Source of the DNA: Aquihabitans sp. G128
GTDB lineage: Bacteria; Actinomycetota; Acidimicrobiia; Acidimicrobiales; Iamiaceae
Length of the DNA stretch: 64,000 bases
Direction of reading: 5' to 3'
Assembly: GCF_019048865.1 (NCBI RefSeq)
Contig: NZ_CP077604.1
Span: forward strand, 2,728,001-2,792,000
In this document: positions 16,571-25,095 of the stretch, piece after piece
Position numbering within the stretch: the first letter of the stretch is position 1
Layout: each line of letters opens with the position of its first letter
Translations under genes and position numbers: made by a program
The notes under the pieces: model-generated
The model's database searches: none
What the model was told of the DNA's origin: nothing
Seen by the model: the letters and a program-made list of their open reading frames with translations, nothing else

Positions 16571-18030
16571 CAGGGGTTGGCTCCTGAGAGGTTGGCGAAC
16601 TGCTTGGTGCGGGGCAGGTAGCCGACCCGGACGACGATGCCGTTCGGGCCGGTCCGGTTCTTGAGGAGGCCGAGCTCGAGCACGCCTGCGTCCTTGGTGT
16701 TGGTGTCGTAGACCTCGTCGCGGTAGAGCCCGATGACGACGTCGGCTTCCTGCTCGATGGCGCCGGACTCCCGCAGGTCGGCGAGCTGGGGGCGCTTGTC
16801 GAGCCGGCCTTCGACGCCGCGGTTGAGCTGGGCCAGGGCGACGACGGGGATGTCGAGCTCACGGGCGAGGCGCTTCAGGGCCCGGGCGAGCCGGGTGACC
16901 TCGATCTGACGGGACTCGGCGGAGGCGGTCTCGATGATCTGGAGGTAGTCGACGATGACCATGCGGGCCCCGGAGCGGCGGACGTCGGCGCGGATGGTGG
17001 CCATGGAGGTGGCTGGGTTGTCGTCGATCCAGATGGGCAGGTCCTGGAGGTCGGTGAGGGCGTCGGTGACGAGGGCCCAGCCGTGATCGCCGAGGCTGCC
17101 GTGGGTGATGGAGGTGGAGCTGAGCCCGGAGCCGTGCGCGATCCAGCGGTCGAGGAGCTCGTTCTTCGGCATCTCGATGGAGGTGACGAGCACGGCGGCG
17201 TGCTCAGCGGCAGAGCGGCCGAGGTGGATGGCCACGTCGCTCTTGCCCATGCCGGGTCGGCCGGCGATGACGTAGAGGCGGCCGTTCTGGAAGCCGCCGA
17301 TGGCCTTGTCGAGGTCGAGGAACCCGGTGGAGATGCCGGCGAGGGGCTGGTCTTGGCGGAGGGCGAGCTCTTCGAGGTACTGGTCGACGACATCGCCGAG
17401 CACGTTGAGCTGGCTGGTGCCGGCGGCGGCGGCGTCGTGGACTTCGTCGAGCAGCGTCTGGGCGGCTGAGGCGGCGTCGGTGGGGCTGGTGCCGGGTGCG
17501 GCCACCATGGCGGTGATTTCGGCGCCGAGGGCTCCGAGGCGGCGGAGCTGGGCGAGGTCGCGGACGATGGTGGCGTAGCGGCCGGCGGCGCTGGTGGAGG
17601 GAGCTTGCACGAGGAGCGACATGAGCCGGTTCTTGGCGGCGCGCTCAGCCGGCACGGGCTCGTTGGGGTCTGGCGGCCCAGCGATGAGCTCGAGGAGGTT
17701 CCGGCGGCGGAGGTGGTCGGCGACGGTGAGGTAGTCGACGGCCTGCCCTTCGGCGTGGAGGTGCTGGATGGCGTCGGCGATGTGGCCGTGGGCGGGGTCG
17801 CCGAAGGCTTCGGGGGCGACGGTGGCGAGGAGGTCGCGGGCGGCGTTCGACTGGAGGGCGGCGCCGAGGAGAGCGGCTTCGGTGTCGGTGTCGTAGAGGG
17901 TGATGCGGTCGGGCACGGAGCGCAGGCGGCGCGGGGCGGTCCGCGGCGGCTCGGCCTGCTGGGCCTGGTCGGCCAGTGCGGCGGCTTCCTCCTCGGCGGT
18001 GATGGGTGGCTCTTCGTCGGTGGCGGTCAC
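16570..18030 (-). CDS. dnaB: Replicative DNA helicase (DnaB family)
   Basis: 486 residues from a GTG overlapping the upstream stop. The N-terminal DnaB domain (YDTDTEAALLGAALQ near 46-60, YLTVADHL near 100) is followed by the RecA-like motor: ISTGFLDLDKAIGGF, Walker A AGRPGMGKS at 256-264, SIEMPKNELLDRW, Walker B ARMVIVDYLQII near 345, VVALAQLNRGVE, the arginine-rich DLRESGAIEQEADVV and a C-terminal KNRTGPNG. All helicase motifs are intact. It would unwind the phage replication fork. Confidence 0.95.
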   Translation of the reverse strand: MTATDEEPPITAEEEAAALADQAQQAEPPRTAPRRLRSVPDRITLYDTDTEAALLGAALQSNAARDLLATVAPEAFGDPAHGHIADAIQHLHAEGQAVDYLTVADHLRRRNLLELIAGPPDPNEPVPAERAAKNRLMSLLVQAPSTSAAGRYATIVRDLAQLRRLGALGAEITAMVAAPGTSPTDAASAAQTLLDEVHDAAAAGTSQLNVLGDVVDQYLEELALRQDQPLAGISTGFLDLDKAIGGFQNGRLYVIAGRPGMGKSDVAIHLGRSAAEHAAVLVTSIEMPKNELLDRWIAHGSGLSSTSITHGSLGDHGWALVTDALTDLQDLPIWIDDNPATSMATIRADVRRSGARMVIVDYLQIIETASAESRQIEVTRLARALKRLARELDIPVVALAQLNRGVEGRLDKRPQLADLRESGAIEQEADVVIGLYRDEVYDTNTKDAGVLELGLLKNRTGPNGIVVRVGYLPRTKQFANLSGANP

Positions 18031-18251
18031 GATCGCTGGCCGGCCTCCTGTTCCCCGCTCGTGGTGGCCGGGGCGTCTCCCTCTCCCGGCTCAGGAACAG
18101 GCGAAGCGGGGCCGTGCGGGCATGTGACGCACTCGGGGTCGCTAAACGTGAGCATCACGCACCGATCGCAGGCTGCGCCGTCGTCGGTTGGCTCGCCGCG
18201 GCCGCAGACGGTGGCGGTCGGTTCGTTGCAGCAGGAGACATGGATGCTCAC
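18027..18251 (-). CDS. Small cysteine-rich protein
   Basis: 74 residues, GTG start overlapping the upstream stop. It begins VSIHVSCCNEP and contains seven cysteines in the first 45 residues (CC...C...CDRC...C..CPHG), pairs suited to one or two zinc sites, followed by an acidic, disordered tail. It is translationally coupled on both sides. Function unknown; small zinc proteins in early phage operons often target host enzymes, but nothing here proves that. Confidence 0.65.
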   Translation of the reverse strand: MSIHVSCCNEPTATVCGRGEPTDDGAACDRCVMLTFSDPECVTCPHGPASPVPEPGEGDAPATTSGEQEAGQRS

Positions 18252-19048
18252 GGCGCCTCTTCCTCCGTCGGGGCTGCCGGCTCCGGGGCAGGACGAGCAG
18301 CGGCGGGGTCGACGCTGGTGTAGTGCGATCCAGGGCGACACCACCACAGCGAAGAGGTGATCGGCATGATCGGAACGATGATCTCGCTCGGCTTGTGACC
18401 GCACGGCAGCACCTCGTCTCGTTCCTCTGGTACGGCAGCAGCCGGAGGGGCGGCGGCGGGTCGCGGCGGGGCGTAGTCGTCGTCGGTCATGTGGCCATCG
18501 GTGTGCATCCCGAATAGCGGGCCGCCGGGCTTGTACGCCGGGTGGTCGGGGACCAGGCGCTTGCCGCTGCCCTCCCGCCCTTCGTCGGCTGGGGCCGGGG
18601 ACGCAGCGAGGGCGGCGTGGAGGTGCCGCAGCTTCTCGACCTCCGCGGCGTCCATGGCCGCGATCACGTCGGGGGTGTACGGCGCGTCGGGGCCGAGGTT
18701 GATCCACGAGCGGCGGCCAGCGACCCATTCGCCCATGAGGGTGAGCACGGACTCAGCGGTCGACAGGTCGTCCACGGGTGGGCCTGGCTGCTCCACCTCC
18801 GTCGCTCCCGGTTCGGCAGGGGCAGCAGGGACGGGGCGGGCGACGATCTTGAAGCCCCTCGCTCCCATGCTCGCCTGTCGAAGCGTGGTGGACTCCCAGT
18901 CGTCGCGTCCGGGGCCGACGTAGCGCAGCCCGTTCACGGTTCGCATGTAGAGGCTGCCGAGCGAGATCACCGTGAACGGTGGAAGCGCCTTGATCTCGGC
19001 CCGCAGTGCATCGGTGTCCACGGTCGGGGTGGACGGTTCGGTGGTCAC
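18248..19048 (-). CDS. Hypothetical phage protein
   Basis: 266 residues, GTG start in GTGA overlap. The N-terminal region ALRAEIKALPPFTVISLGSLYMRTVNGLRYV looks like a small beta-rich domain. There is an MDAAEVEKLRHLHAALAASPAP helix near residue 130 and a C-terminal stretch with LPCGHKPSEII and WWCRPGSHYTS holding two Cys and two His. Proline/alanine-rich linkers separate the segments. I do not recognise a family. Confidence 0.6.
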   Translation of the reverse strand: MTTEPSTPTVDTDALRAEIKALPPFTVISLGSLYMRTVNGLRYVGPGRDDWESTTLRQASMGARGFKIVARPVPAAPAEPGATEVEQPGPPVDDLSTAESVLTLMGEWVAGRRSWINLGPDAPYTPDVIAAMDAAEVEKLRHLHAALAASPAPADEGREGSGKRLVPDHPAYKPGGPLFGMHTDGHMTDDDYAPPRPAAAPPAAAVPEERDEVLPCGHKPSEIIVPIMPITSSLWWCRPGSHYTSVDPAAARPAPEPAAPTEEEAP

Positions 19049-19727
19049 GAGGCGGCTCCGAGGTCGAGGGTGGGCTGGGTGACGGCTGTGGTGCGCACGA
19101 AGACGAAGAGCGTCGAGAGGTTCCGGGCGCGTGCAGCTGGCGGCGGGCCGAGCCGTCGAGGTTCACCGAGGGCTGCGGGCCCGGGCGGCCGACGTGCTCG
19201 ATCCGGTCCTCGCAGCGGAACCCCAGCTCGAGCGCGGTGGTGAGCGTGTGGTGGGTGCCGAGGAAGAGCTGGCCGCCGTTCACGTAGTCCATGCACTTCA
19301 CGAGCACGATCCCGCCGCGGCGGACGACGCGGTGGCACTCGGCGAGCCCGGCGTCGATCTGGGCCTGGTTGGTGTCGGGCCGCGCTGGGGTGGCGTGGAG
19401 GCCGAAGCGGTCGTTGAAGTCGGCCACCGAGGTGGTCTTGCGGCCGCCGGGCGCCATGTAGGGCGGGTCGAAGGTGACGGCGTCGAAGTGGCCGTCGGGG
19501 TACGGGAGGTCGGTGAAGTCGGCAGGGCCGTCGGGGGCCTTGGCCGGGTCGAGGTCGTGGGCGACGAGGCGCTCGGGGCGCCACCGGGACCACCAGACGC
19601 CGCGGCCGTGGGTGGGGTCGAGGGTGAGCCAGTCGGCGCGCAGGTAGCCGAGGCGAGCGACGTCCTCGATGAGGTGGCCGTTGGTGGGCCAGGTGCCGGC
19701 GGCGAGCACCGGGGCGGTGGCGGTCAC
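19045..19727 (-). CDS. DNA methyltransferase (N4/N6 type), frame-broken
   Basis: GTG start coupled to the whiB stop. VARLGYLRADWLTLDPTHGRGVWW near residue 20 corresponds to the SAM-binding motif I (DPTHGRG), and FDAVTFDPPYM near residue 85 is catalytic motif IV with DPPY, typical of N4-cytosine and N6-adenine methyltransferases. ECHRVVRRGGIVLVKCMDY follows. Near 19124-19132 the frame breaks; adding one base leads to RNLSTLFVFVRTTAV and a stop at 19045 in the expected overlap. No restriction partner is visible, so it is probably an orphan phage enzyme protecting or marking DNA. Confidence 0.85.
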
Positions 19728-20281
19728 GAGGCGGCCGCCTGGGGCACGAGGGCGATGGTGAACCGGCGGCGCTCGGGCGGCGTGAGGCCCCCGAACATGC
19801 CGTCGAGGATGCGGTTGGCGAGCGCGAACCGGAGGCAGTCGGATGCGACTGTGCACGCCTGGCAGATCGTCCGAGCGTCGGCGTAGGCCTCGTGGCTGGT
19901 CTCGAAGGGGAACCAGGGGTCGGGCGTCAGGCCGAGACAGGCAGCACGGTCGCGCCAGCCGGTGACGTCGACCAGGCTCACCTTCACCCTGGTGGCGTTG
20001 TGGCGGAACGCCGAGCGGGTGGCCTCCTGCGATCGGTGCTCGGCGCAACGAGGGCACGGGCACTCCCACCGGACGCCCATGGCCGCCATCTCGGCGAGCG
20101 AGGGCCGACCGGGGCCGCGGTCGTAGCCGTCGACTTCTTGGCGGAGGCGCCGCACGGCGCTGGTGGAGCGGCCGGACCAGATGGCGGCGACGGTGGTGCC
20201 GTGGGCGCGGGCGACCTGGAGCGCCTGTTCGTCGGGGTCGACCGGCTCTTGGTCGAGGTATCCGTCGACCTGCGGACTCAC
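19724..20281 (-). CDS. WhiB-family iron-sulfur regulator with N-terminal extension
   Basis: 185 residues, GTG start overlapping the previous stop. Residues 109-175 are a WhiB domain with cysteines at 115, 140, 143 and 149 (C-x24-C-x2-C-x5-C, the [4Fe-4S] ligands) and GMFGGLTPPERR, the variant of the G[V/I]WGG turn. The N-terminal 105 residues are unusual: a helical HTH-like stretch (EQALQVARAHGTTVAAIWSGRSTSAVRRL) and an extra CPCPRC cluster at 74-79. Phage WhiB proteins are known to down-regulate host whiB genes. It presumably controls host or late phage transcription. Confidence 0.9.
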   Translation of the reverse strand: MSPQVDGYLDQEPVDPDEQALQVARAHGTTVAAIWSGRSTSAVRRLRQEVDGYDRGPGRPSLAEMAAMGVRWECPCPRCAEHRSQEATRSAFRHNATRVKVSLVDVTGWRDRAACLGLTPDPWFPFETSHEAYADARTICQACTVASDCLRFALANRILDGMFGGLTPPERRRFTIALVPQAAAS

Positions 20282-20541
20282 GCGGCCGTCTCCGTGGTCA
20301 GGTCAGCGCCGCAGTCGAGGCAGCGGCCGGGGTCGAGCACCGACGGGTCGTGGCCGAGGGTGCGGCAGGTCCAGTCGTCGCGGATCGGACCGGGTTCGGG
20401 AGCGAGGGTGCAGTCGCCCCAGTGGTGGAGGTCGCAGGCCGGGCAGGCGGGCCCGGTGGTGGGCAGGTCGAGGCCGACGGCGGCGGTGATCTGGCGCCAG
20501 GTGTCGGCGGCGTCGTCGAGGAAGCGGGCGAGGCGGGTCAC
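20278..20541 (-). CDS. Small zinc-ribbon-like protein
   Basis: 87 residues, GTG start overlapping the upstream stop. An N-terminal helix LARFLDDAADTWRQITAAVG is followed by CPACDLHHWGDC and, toward the end, CRTLGHDPSVLDPGRCLDCGADL, giving two zinc-site halves. No family recognised; probably a DNA- or protein-binding accessory protein of the early operon. Confidence 0.6.
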   Translation of the reverse strand: MTRLARFLDDAADTWRQITAAVGLDLPTTGPACPACDLHHWGDCTLAPEPGPIRDDWTCRTLGHDPSVLDPGRCLDCGADLTTETAA

Positions 20542-20942
20542 GCGGCCAGCTCCCGGCGGATGATGGCGGTGGCCATGCCGAAGAGGTCCACCAGGGCGCT
20601 GGCCAGCACGTCGGCGTCGGCCTTCACGAACATCTGGAAGATGCCGTCCTGGTCCTTGTTGCCGGCGGCGGCCATGACGGCGGCGGCGAGCTGCATGTGC
20701 TCGGGGACCGGCATGCTCGGGTCGGTGGGGTTGTCGACCTCGACCATGAACGGGCCTGGCTGGGCGGCGAGGTCGGGGTCGGCCTGCATGGCGATCAGGC
20801 GGCCCAGGGCGACCATGGTGGAGAACTGCTCCGGGCCGGTGGTGATGCACGAGTCCAGGGCTGCGGCTGCGCCCTGGTGATCGTCCTGGGCGGCGAGCAC
20901 GAGAGCGCCGAGGAGGGCGTCGGTGGCTTCCTGCGGGGTCAC
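20538..20942 (-). CDS. Hypothetical helical phage protein
   Basis: 134 residues, GTG start in GTGA overlap. Entirely helical by composition (TPQEATDALLGALVLAAQDDHQGAAAALDSC; HMQLAAAVMAAAGNKDQDGIFQMFVKADADVLASALVDLFGM). No recognised motif. It lies between the RuvC-like resolvase and the zinc-ribbon protein and is presumably co-translated with them. Confidence 0.62.
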   Translation of the reverse strand: MTPQEATDALLGALVLAAQDDHQGAAAALDSCITTGPEQFSTMVALGRLIAMQADPDLAAQPGPFMVEVDNPTDPSMPVPEHMQLAAAVMAAAGNKDQDGIFQMFVKADADVLASALVDLFGMATAIIRRELAA

Positions 20943-21409
20943 GCGGCCGCTCCCCCGGCCGCGGTCCGCTGCCAGCCGTACCGGGCGATCAGGGCCGCCT
21001 CGGCGCGGTCCGTGTGCTTCACCAGCTTGAACAGCTCCGAGTGCGCCGGCCACAGCTCGATGGCACGGCGGCGGCTGGTCGCCTTGTCGGCGGTGACCCG
21101 CTGGTTGGCCTTCCACTTCCCGGCCGTGGCCAGCTCGTAGGGGATGCGCAGCGCGCCGAGCACACCGAGGATCAGGCCGTAGCCGGTGCCGAACTTGAAC
21201 ATGGCCGAGGAGGACTGGCCGGGGCGGCCGACCTGCAGCTCGACCATGGCGGCGACGACGACCTCGTTGGCGAGGAGGTCGGCCACCAGGGCGCCGGTGA
21301 GCGGGTCGGGCATGTCCTCGACCCAGATGAGCGCGCCGGTGGCGGCGTCGAGGGCGGCGAGCGCGCCTTCCTTGCCCGGGTCGATGCCGAGGATGACGGG
21401 CGTGTTCAC
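20939..21409 (-). CDS. RuvC-like Holliday junction resolvase
   Basis: 156 residues from a GTG overlapping the upstream stop. VILGIDPGKEGALAALD at the N-terminus carries the first catalytic aspartate of the RNase H-like RuvC fold. VVAAMVELQVGRPGQSS near residue 55 carries the glutamate of the second motif, and HTDRAEAALIARYG near the end supplies the last acidic residues. Many phages use such enzymes to resolve branched DNA before packaging. It belongs with the RecT/YqaJ recombination genes upstream. Confidence 0.85.
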   Translation of the reverse strand: MNTPVILGIDPGKEGALAALDAATGALIWVEDMPDPLTGALVADLLANEVVVAAMVELQVGRPGQSSSAMFKFGTGYGLILGVLGALRIPYELATAGKWKANQRVTADKATSRRRAIELWPAHSELFKLVKHTDRAEAALIARYGWQRTAAGGAAA

Positions 21410-21507
21410 GGCTTCACCCGCTCGCCGCCGAGCATCAGCACGACGGCGAGCGCGGCCAGGCCCAGGCACACCCCGACGGGCCACAGGGAGGTCCAGGCCA
21501 CGGCCAT
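21406..21507 (-). CDS. Very small membrane protein
   Basis: 33 residues, beginning with an ATG in TGATG overlap and ending in GTGA overlap with the resolvase gene. MAVAWTSLWPVGVC followed by LGLAALAVVLMLGG forms one transmembrane helix, then the charged tail ERVKP. Both junctions match the operon's coupling pattern, which is the main reason to accept so short a gene. Function unknown. Confidence 0.5.
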   Translation of the reverse strand: MAVAWTSLWPVGVCLGLAALAVVLMLGGERVKP

Positions 21508-22379
21508 CAGCCGGCCGGCGTGCCGTAGAGGACGGCCAGGTCGGTGGCCTTCTCGACCTCGGCCACGATGTCGCCGAAGGCGTTGCGGAGCACGTCCTCC
21601 AGCTGGTCGAGGACCACGCCGAGGGTCAGCGTGCCGTTGGTCAGCCGCCAGCGCAGCCGGGCCGTCACCTTGTACGGGTCGCCGCCCTCGAACGGGGCCA
21701 GGCCGAGCGCGATGCGGGTCGGGATCTCCAGCTCGCCGGCCTTCCCGGCCGAGCCGTCGATGGTCTCCTCGTAGCGGACCTGGACCTGGCCGTTGTCGAG
21801 GCGCACCGCGGCCTTCATGGCGGCGCCGACGCTGGCCTGGATGCTGGTGGCCACCTCCAGGAGGTGGGCGCCGTCGGGCTCCTTCACGTCGGGGAGGTGG
21901 TCCTCGAGGAAGTCGGCGAACTCGGCCTGCGGGAGCTGGCGGCCGTTGATGCCGAGCCAGGCGGCCCACGCCGGGGTGTGCTTCAGCGCGAGGGTGGCGC
22001 GGTGGTCGCCCCGGCCCGCGGTGTCGTCCTCCTGCATGTGGCCGTTGAGCACGGCGGTGATGCGGCCGGCGTCGCGGTCGGCCCACAGCTCGGTGCCGAG
22101 CTGCTGGCCGTGGTGCCGGACGTACCGGCTGAACGAGGCGTGCTCGGTGAGGGTGAAGCGGCCGGTCTTGCGGACGGGGTCGACGCCGTTGCGGGCGTCG
22201 AGGGCGTCGAGCTGGGCGAGGTGGGCGGCCGTGGTGAGGTCGATGACCTTCACGGAGCCGTCGGCCTGGGGGGCGAGGTGGATCGTGCCCAGCTCCACCG
22301 GCGTGGTGGTGACGCCGAGGCGGGCGGCCTCGATGATGGCGTCGGTGTCGAAGCGGTTGGCGGTGTCGTACTCGGTCAT
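21507..22379 (-). CDS. DUF2303 family protein (YfdQ-like)
   Basis: 290 residues, ATG overlapping the previous stop (ATGA). It matches the DUF2303 pattern: FDTDAIIEAARLG at the N-terminus, GRFTLTEHASFSRYVRHHG near 85, AVLNGH and ALKHTPAWAAWLGINGRQLPQAEFADFLEDHLPDV near 130-170, then a beta-rich C-terminal half. The family is common in prophages next to recombination genes; its biochemical role is not known. Confidence 0.85.
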   Translation of the reverse strand: MTEYDTANRFDTDAIIEAARLGVTTTPVELGTIHLAPQADGSVKVIDLTTAAHLAQLDALDARNGVDPVRKTGRFTLTEHASFSRYVRHHGQQLGTELWADRDAGRITAVLNGHMQEDDTAGRGDHRATLALKHTPAWAAWLGINGRQLPQAEFADFLEDHLPDVKEPDGAHLLEVATSIQASVGAAMKAAVRLDNGQVQVRYEETIDGSAGKAGELEIPTRIALGLAPFEGGDPYKVTARLRWRLTNGTLTLGVVLDQLEDVLRNAFGDIVAEVEKATDLAVLYGTPAG

Positions 22380-22753
22380 CGGGCTTCCTTGAGGGTGGTG
22401 GGGCGTGCGGGCACTTCCTGGAGCGGCAGCTGGGGCTGCAGCGGGTCGTTGCGGGACAGCGAGCCGGTCTCGGCGTCGAAGAAGAAGATGGACTCGGTGC
22501 GCTTCGCCTTCGGGGCCTTCACGACGACCTCGTCGGCGACGAGCATCTGGTGGCCGCCCGACTTGGAGGCGGGCTGGATGGCGATGCGGAGCGTGAGGGT
22601 GCCGCCCTTGCCGGTCTCCATGACCTGCTCGGCCAGGGCGGCCATGCCGTCGGTGAGCTCGGCGTGGGTGGCTCCGCCGCGCTGGGCGAAGAGGAACTCG
22701 GAGAAGGGCCGGGGCGTGGGGATCGCCTGCTCTTCGGGGGTGGGCTCGGTCAT
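22376..22753 (-). CDS. Hypothetical phage protein
   Basis: 125 residues, ATG start. It begins MTEPTPEEQAIPTPRPFSEFLFAQRGG; a central helix HAELTDGMAALAEQVMETGK precedes beta-strands (GTLTLRIAIQPASKS, MLVADEVVVKAPKAKR, SIFFFDAETGSLSRNDP). Proteins of this shape regularly accompany DUF2303 genes in actinophages, and it is coupled to that gene. No function assigned. Confidence 0.65.
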   Translation of the reverse strand: MTEPTPEEQAIPTPRPFSEFLFAQRGGATHAELTDGMAALAEQVMETGKGGTLTLRIAIQPASKSGGHQMLVADEVVVKAPKAKRTESIFFFDAETGSLSRNDPLQPQLPLQEVPARPTTLKEAR

Positions 22754-22756
22754 GGG

Positions 22757-24037
22757 TCAGGACTCCTTGGTGGTGGTGGTCGAGCGGCGGGCGCGGCCGG
22801 CCGGGATCGGCTTCAGGACCCAGGTGCCGTGCGAGTCGAGGTGCAGCTCGTTCGACTTCAGCTCGAGCAGCTCGAGCGAGTCGTCCAGGTCGCGCCACTC
22901 CTCGTCGCTCAGCTCGCTGGACGAGTCGGTGCGGCCGTTCGTGATGAGCAGCAGCAGGCCCTTGCGGCGGGCCTCCTGGCCCTGCCGGTCCTCGCCGTCC
23001 CAGATCTTGGCGGTGCGGGCGAACATCTTCCGCTGCTTGGCCCGCACCTCGTCGGAGACGGGCTCGGCGCCGGCCGCCTCGATCGGGTCGCCGTGCTCGG
23101 CGGCCGAGGCCGGGGAGGATCTGTCGTCGCCGGACGTCTCGGCCTCGGCGGGCGGCAACACCTCCCCGGTCTCGGGATCGGCGGCGGCCGCGAGGGCCGG
23201 CCGCTCGGCCTCGGCATCGGGGGTGTGGGTGGCCTCGATCACGTCCTGCGGGCGCACCTGCCCGCCGAGCGGGGCCAGCACCGCCTGGCCGTCGAACTCC
23301 ATCGCGGATGACTGCTCAACCGACTTCGGCAGCCACTTCGCCAGCTTGAGGAACACCGTCTTCTGCGCCATGGCGTCGAAGTGGTCGACCCACGGCCCGT
23401 AGACCTGGCCGTCGCGCTTCTTCGGGGCGAAGGCGTCACGGTGCCGCTCGGCGTCGGCCACCGACAGCACCTCGAACGACTCGGTGCCGTCCTTCTGGAG
23501 GGCGTAGGCGTACCAGCCGATCACCGGGCCCCGGTCGCCGAACCAGTCGGGCTCGTGGCGGAGCCCGCCGGCGGACCCGAGGCGGGCCTCGAAGAAGTCC
23601 TCGCGGTGGACCGGCTTCACCTCGATCTTGGCGAAGCGGCCGGTGCGCATGGCCAGCTCGAGGTGGCCGCGGTAGCCGACCTGGAAGGTGGCGACCTCGG
23701 CCCACCGTTCGCGGCCGCCCTCGACGATCTTGGTGCGGCGGGGCACCAGCCACATCTGGCCGAGGGCCGGGTCGGGGTCGAGGCCGAGGGCGGCGCCGCG
23801 GACGATGCCTTGGGCGACGGAGGTGGCTTCGCACTCCATGAGCTTCGGGGTCTGCTTGACGAGGGTGATGGCGTGGCGCTTGAAGGCGCCGGGGTCCATG
23901 CCGCGGGGCAGGGACTCGGCGATCTGCTGGACCATGTCGGGGCTGTTGAGCAGGCCGACGGGCGTCCGGGGGGCCGGCTGCTGGTCGACGTCGGTGGTGG
24001 TGGGCTGCACGGCGGCAGCGAGGGCGGCGGATGGCAT
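22757..24037 (-). CDS. recT: RecT-family single-strand annealing recombinase
   Basis: 426 residues; ATG with AAGGAG upstream. The RecT core spans about residues 30-260: ESLPRGMDPGAFKRHAITLVKQTPKLMECEATSVAQGIVRGAALGLDPDP, QMWLVPRR, ATFQVGYRGHLELAMRTGRFAKI and DAMAQKTVFLKLAKWLPKS. The last 150 residues are an acidic linker plus a predicted helical domain (RKMFARTAKIWDGEDR...SDEEWRDLDDSLELLELKS) beyond the usual RecT length, a possible partner-binding module. It works with the YqaJ nuclease encoded two bases upstream. Confidence 0.92.
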   Translation of the reverse strand: MPSAALAAAVQPTTTDVDQQPAPRTPVGLLNSPDMVQQIAESLPRGMDPGAFKRHAITLVKQTPKLMECEATSVAQGIVRGAALGLDPDPALGQMWLVPRRTKIVEGGRERWAEVATFQVGYRGHLELAMRTGRFAKIEVKPVHREDFFEARLGSAGGLRHEPDWFGDRGPVIGWYAYALQKDGTESFEVLSVADAERHRDAFAPKKRDGQVYGPWVDHFDAMAQKTVFLKLAKWLPKSVEQSSAMEFDGQAVLAPLGGQVRPQDVIEATHTPDAEAERPALAAAADPETGEVLPPAEAETSGDDRSSPASAAEHGDPIEAAGAEPVSDEVRAKQRKMFARTAKIWDGEDRQGQEARRKGLLLLITNGRTDSSSELSDEEWRDLDDSLELLELKSNELHLDSHGTWVLKPIPAGRARRSTTTTKES

Positions 24038-24039
24038 GG

Positions 24040-25095
24040 TCAGGTCTCCTTGGCGATGAGGGTGAGGCCGGGGGCGGTGCGCAGGGTGCGGGCGCCGGGC
24101 TTGGTCGTGCTGTGGCTGGCGAGCAGCTCGTCGACGGTGACGCCGAGGGCGAGGGCGGCGTCGTGGACGGCGGCCCGGTGGTCGACGGTCTGCTTGTCCT
24201 TGGCCTGGCGCCAGGTGGCCCAGGTGCGGCCGTCGGCATCGACGAGCTCGGTGGCTTCGCCCATGAGCTGGCGGACCCGGTTCTTGGCGGTGTCGACGGC
24301 CTGCTCGGCGTCCTTGGCGACGGCGGTGTCGTGGGCGAGCTGGAGGTACATGGCTTCGACGTCGGCCTGCTCGTCGGGGTCGAGCTGGCGGGTGACGCCT
24401 TGGCGGGCCTCGATGAGCTTCAGCAGGTCGGTGGTCGGCTTGGACCCGTCGGCGGTGGGCTCGTGGCCGTCGACCACGTGGCGCTCCCACCACTCGACCT
24501 CGCGGGCGACCAGCTGCTCGATGAAGGCGTCGTCGCGCTCGATGAAGTAGGTCGGCAGGTCGTCGTACTGCTGGGTGTCGGCGGCGACGACGGCCCAGTC
24601 GAGGCCGAGCACGGCCATGTAGTGGAAGACCTGGGCCTCGTAGTAGATGGGCGGGCCGTCGGCCCAGTCCTTGGCGGCGTAGCTGTTGACGTTCTTGGCC
24701 TCGAAGATGCCGCGGCCGCGGCGGTGGTCGTGGACGGCGAGCCCGTCGACGTTGGCGAGCAGCTCGGGGTGGTCGGGGTGCCGGAGCATGTAGGGCGCCC
24801 GGTCGACGTGGAGGTGCGGCTCGGCGGCGGCGGCCTCGCGGAGGATGAACTCTTCGGCGTGCTGGCCGCGACGCATGGCGAGCACGGACTCGTCGTCGTC
24901 GGGGATGGTGCTGGTCTTCTCGGTCCAGAGCTTGTAGCTGCTGCTGTAGCTGGTGATGCCGAGGGCGGCGGCGGCGTCGGAGCCGCCGAGGCCGGTGCGG
25001 CGGAGGGCGAGCCAGTCGGGGCGGGTCAGCTCGTCGGTGTTGGCGATGATGGGGGCGGCGGTGATGACGGCGAGGTCGGCCTCGGTGAGCGTCAC
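24040..25095 (-). CDS. YqaJ-family viral exonuclease
   Basis: 351 residues, GTG start overlapping the upstream stop. It shows the lambda exonuclease-like nuclease core: RPDWLALRRTGLGGSDAAAALGI (the GGSD motif) near residue 28, QHAEEFILREAA near 73, LLANVDGLAV (catalytic Asp) near 105, GIFEAKNVN (E-x-K) near 124 and YYEAQVFHYMAVLG near 145. The C-terminal half is helical. It would resect double-strand ends for RecT, forming a two-component recombination pair. Confidence 0.92.
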   Translation of the reverse strand: MTLTEADLAVITAAPIIANTDELTRPDWLALRRTGLGGSDAAAALGITSYSSSYKLWTEKTSTIPDDDESVLAMRRGQHAEEFILREAAAAEPHLHVDRAPYMLRHPDHPELLANVDGLAVHDHRRGRGIFEAKNVNSYAAKDWADGPPIYYEAQVFHYMAVLGLDWAVVAADTQQYDDLPTYFIERDDAFIEQLVAREVEWWERHVVDGHEPTADGSKPTTDLLKLIEARQGVTRQLDPDEQADVEAMYLQLAHDTAVAKDAEQAVDTAKNRVRQLMGEATELVDADGRTWATWRQAKDKQTVDHRAAVHDAALALGVTVDELLASHSTTKPGARTLRTAPGLTLIAKET

